This document shows positions 30,774 through 30,971 of a stretch of 30,971 bases of DNA, piece after piece. The notes beneath the pieces were generated by a model that was given only the letters and a program-made list of their open reading frames with translations, had not been told where the DNA came from and did no database searches. The DNA is from DATFEN01 sp035691285 (lineage in GTDB: Bacteria; Acidobacteriota; Vicinamibacteria; Fen-336): contig DASSJI010000277.1 of the NCBI GenBank assembly GCA_035691285.1, positions 1 through 30,971 of the forward strand. Direction: 5' to 3'. Within the stretch, counting starts at the first letter, position 1. Each line of letters begins with the position of its first letter. A program made the translations under genes and the position numbers.

Positions 30774-30971
30774 GTGATCGGGCAGACGCTGTCGCACTGC
30801 CGCGTCGTCGAGAAGCTGGGCGGTCCCGGCATCTGCACCATCCACGACATCGACGACCACGAGGGCAAGCCCTTCATCGTGATGGAGCTGATGGAAGGCC
30901 ATACGCTCAAGCACCAGATCGACGGCAAGCCCATGCGAACCGAGCTGCTCCTCGAGCTCGGCGTCCAGATC
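30774..30971 (+). CDS. Serine/threonine protein kinase, N-terminal part, with an internal deletion
   Basis: The 66 visible codons begin MIGQTLSHCRVVEKLGG and continue PGICTIHDIDDHEGKPFIV, then MELMEGHTLKHQIDGKP. The first 17 residues match the start of the abundant acidobacterial Hanks-type kinases. The second part matches the segment that normally begins about 55-60 residues later (NICTIYDIDEHEG, MELLEGQTLKHRI). The glycine-rich loop, the VALK lysine and the alphaC glutamate that should lie between are missing, though the frame is kept. The start is GTG at 30774. A -10-like TATGAT is at 30741-30746, but TTGACC at 30731 is too close to be its -35. The rest lies beyond the window, so it is a probable pseudokinase or pseudogene. 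Confidence 0.7.
   Translation, partial: MIGQTLSHCRVVEKLGGPGICTIHDIDDHEGKPFIVMELMEGHTLKHQIDGKPMRTELLLELGVQI

Overview
The window comes from a very GC-rich bacterial chromosome (high G+C by eye, with G/C at most third codon positions). Two features point to Acidobacteriota. The gene at the right edge is a protein kinase whose first residues match the kinases that are abundant in that phylum. The housekeeping gene order also resembles that of Acidobacteriota and deltaproteobacterial lineages. This placement is inferred, not proven. Almost everything is on the minus strand, so the biological reading order runs from about 29.9 kb down to 1. Only an orphan membrane protein gene (8354-8926), a vapBC pair and the start of a kinase gene (right edge) lie on the plus strand.

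Right to left, the first block (29893-21148) is a small SpoVG-like protein, a large TPR protein, a lipoprotein, ispE, spoVG, tRNA-Gln, prs, rplY (CTC), pth, rpsF, rpsR, a DUF2232 membrane protein and rplI. The ispE-spoVG-prs-ctc-pth order is the one known from Bacillus subtilis, without purR, yabJ and glmU. The second block (21036-15989) is dnaB, alr, radA and an MFS transporter, nearly all overlapping or touching. The third (15891-8940) is a tightly packed run: PIN/TRAM protein (YacL type), plsC, dacB (PBP4), an unusual phytanoyl-CoA-dioxygenase-like protein fused to a Rieske domain, an exported amidohydrolase and a B3/B4 tRNA-editing-like protein. The last three are joined by ATGA stop/start overlaps.

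The orphan membrane gene and a divergent UvrD-type helicase with an Fe-S PD-(D/E)XK nuclease tail follow. Then come a decayed DUF3052-like gene remnant beside a perfect 16-bp tandem repeat, a beta-hydroxyacid dehydrogenase, rmuC, and the isoprenoid/rRNA operon ispD-ispF-rlmB. At the left edge is a four-tRNA cluster (Thr-UGU, Tyr-GUA, Gly-UCC, Thr-GGU) directly before tuf, the same order as the E. coli thrU-tyrU-glyT-thrT-tufB operon.

Most of the window is ordinary core metabolism and information processing: translation, replication, DNA repair, MEP-pathway isoprenoids, peptidoglycan and phospholipid synthesis. I do not see a complete new defence or mobile system. The most unusual items are the dioxygenase-Rieske fusion and its translationally coupled partners, and the kinase that appears to have lost its glycine-rich loop and catalytic lysine. 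Others are the frameshifted DUF3052 remnant, the arginine-rich 190-residue tail on RlmB, a hairpin that buries the ispD ribosome-binding site, and a vapBC promoter placed to give a leaderless transcript. No gene-free stretch exceeds 300 bases; the longest, 29894-30085, holds only the vapBC promoter.
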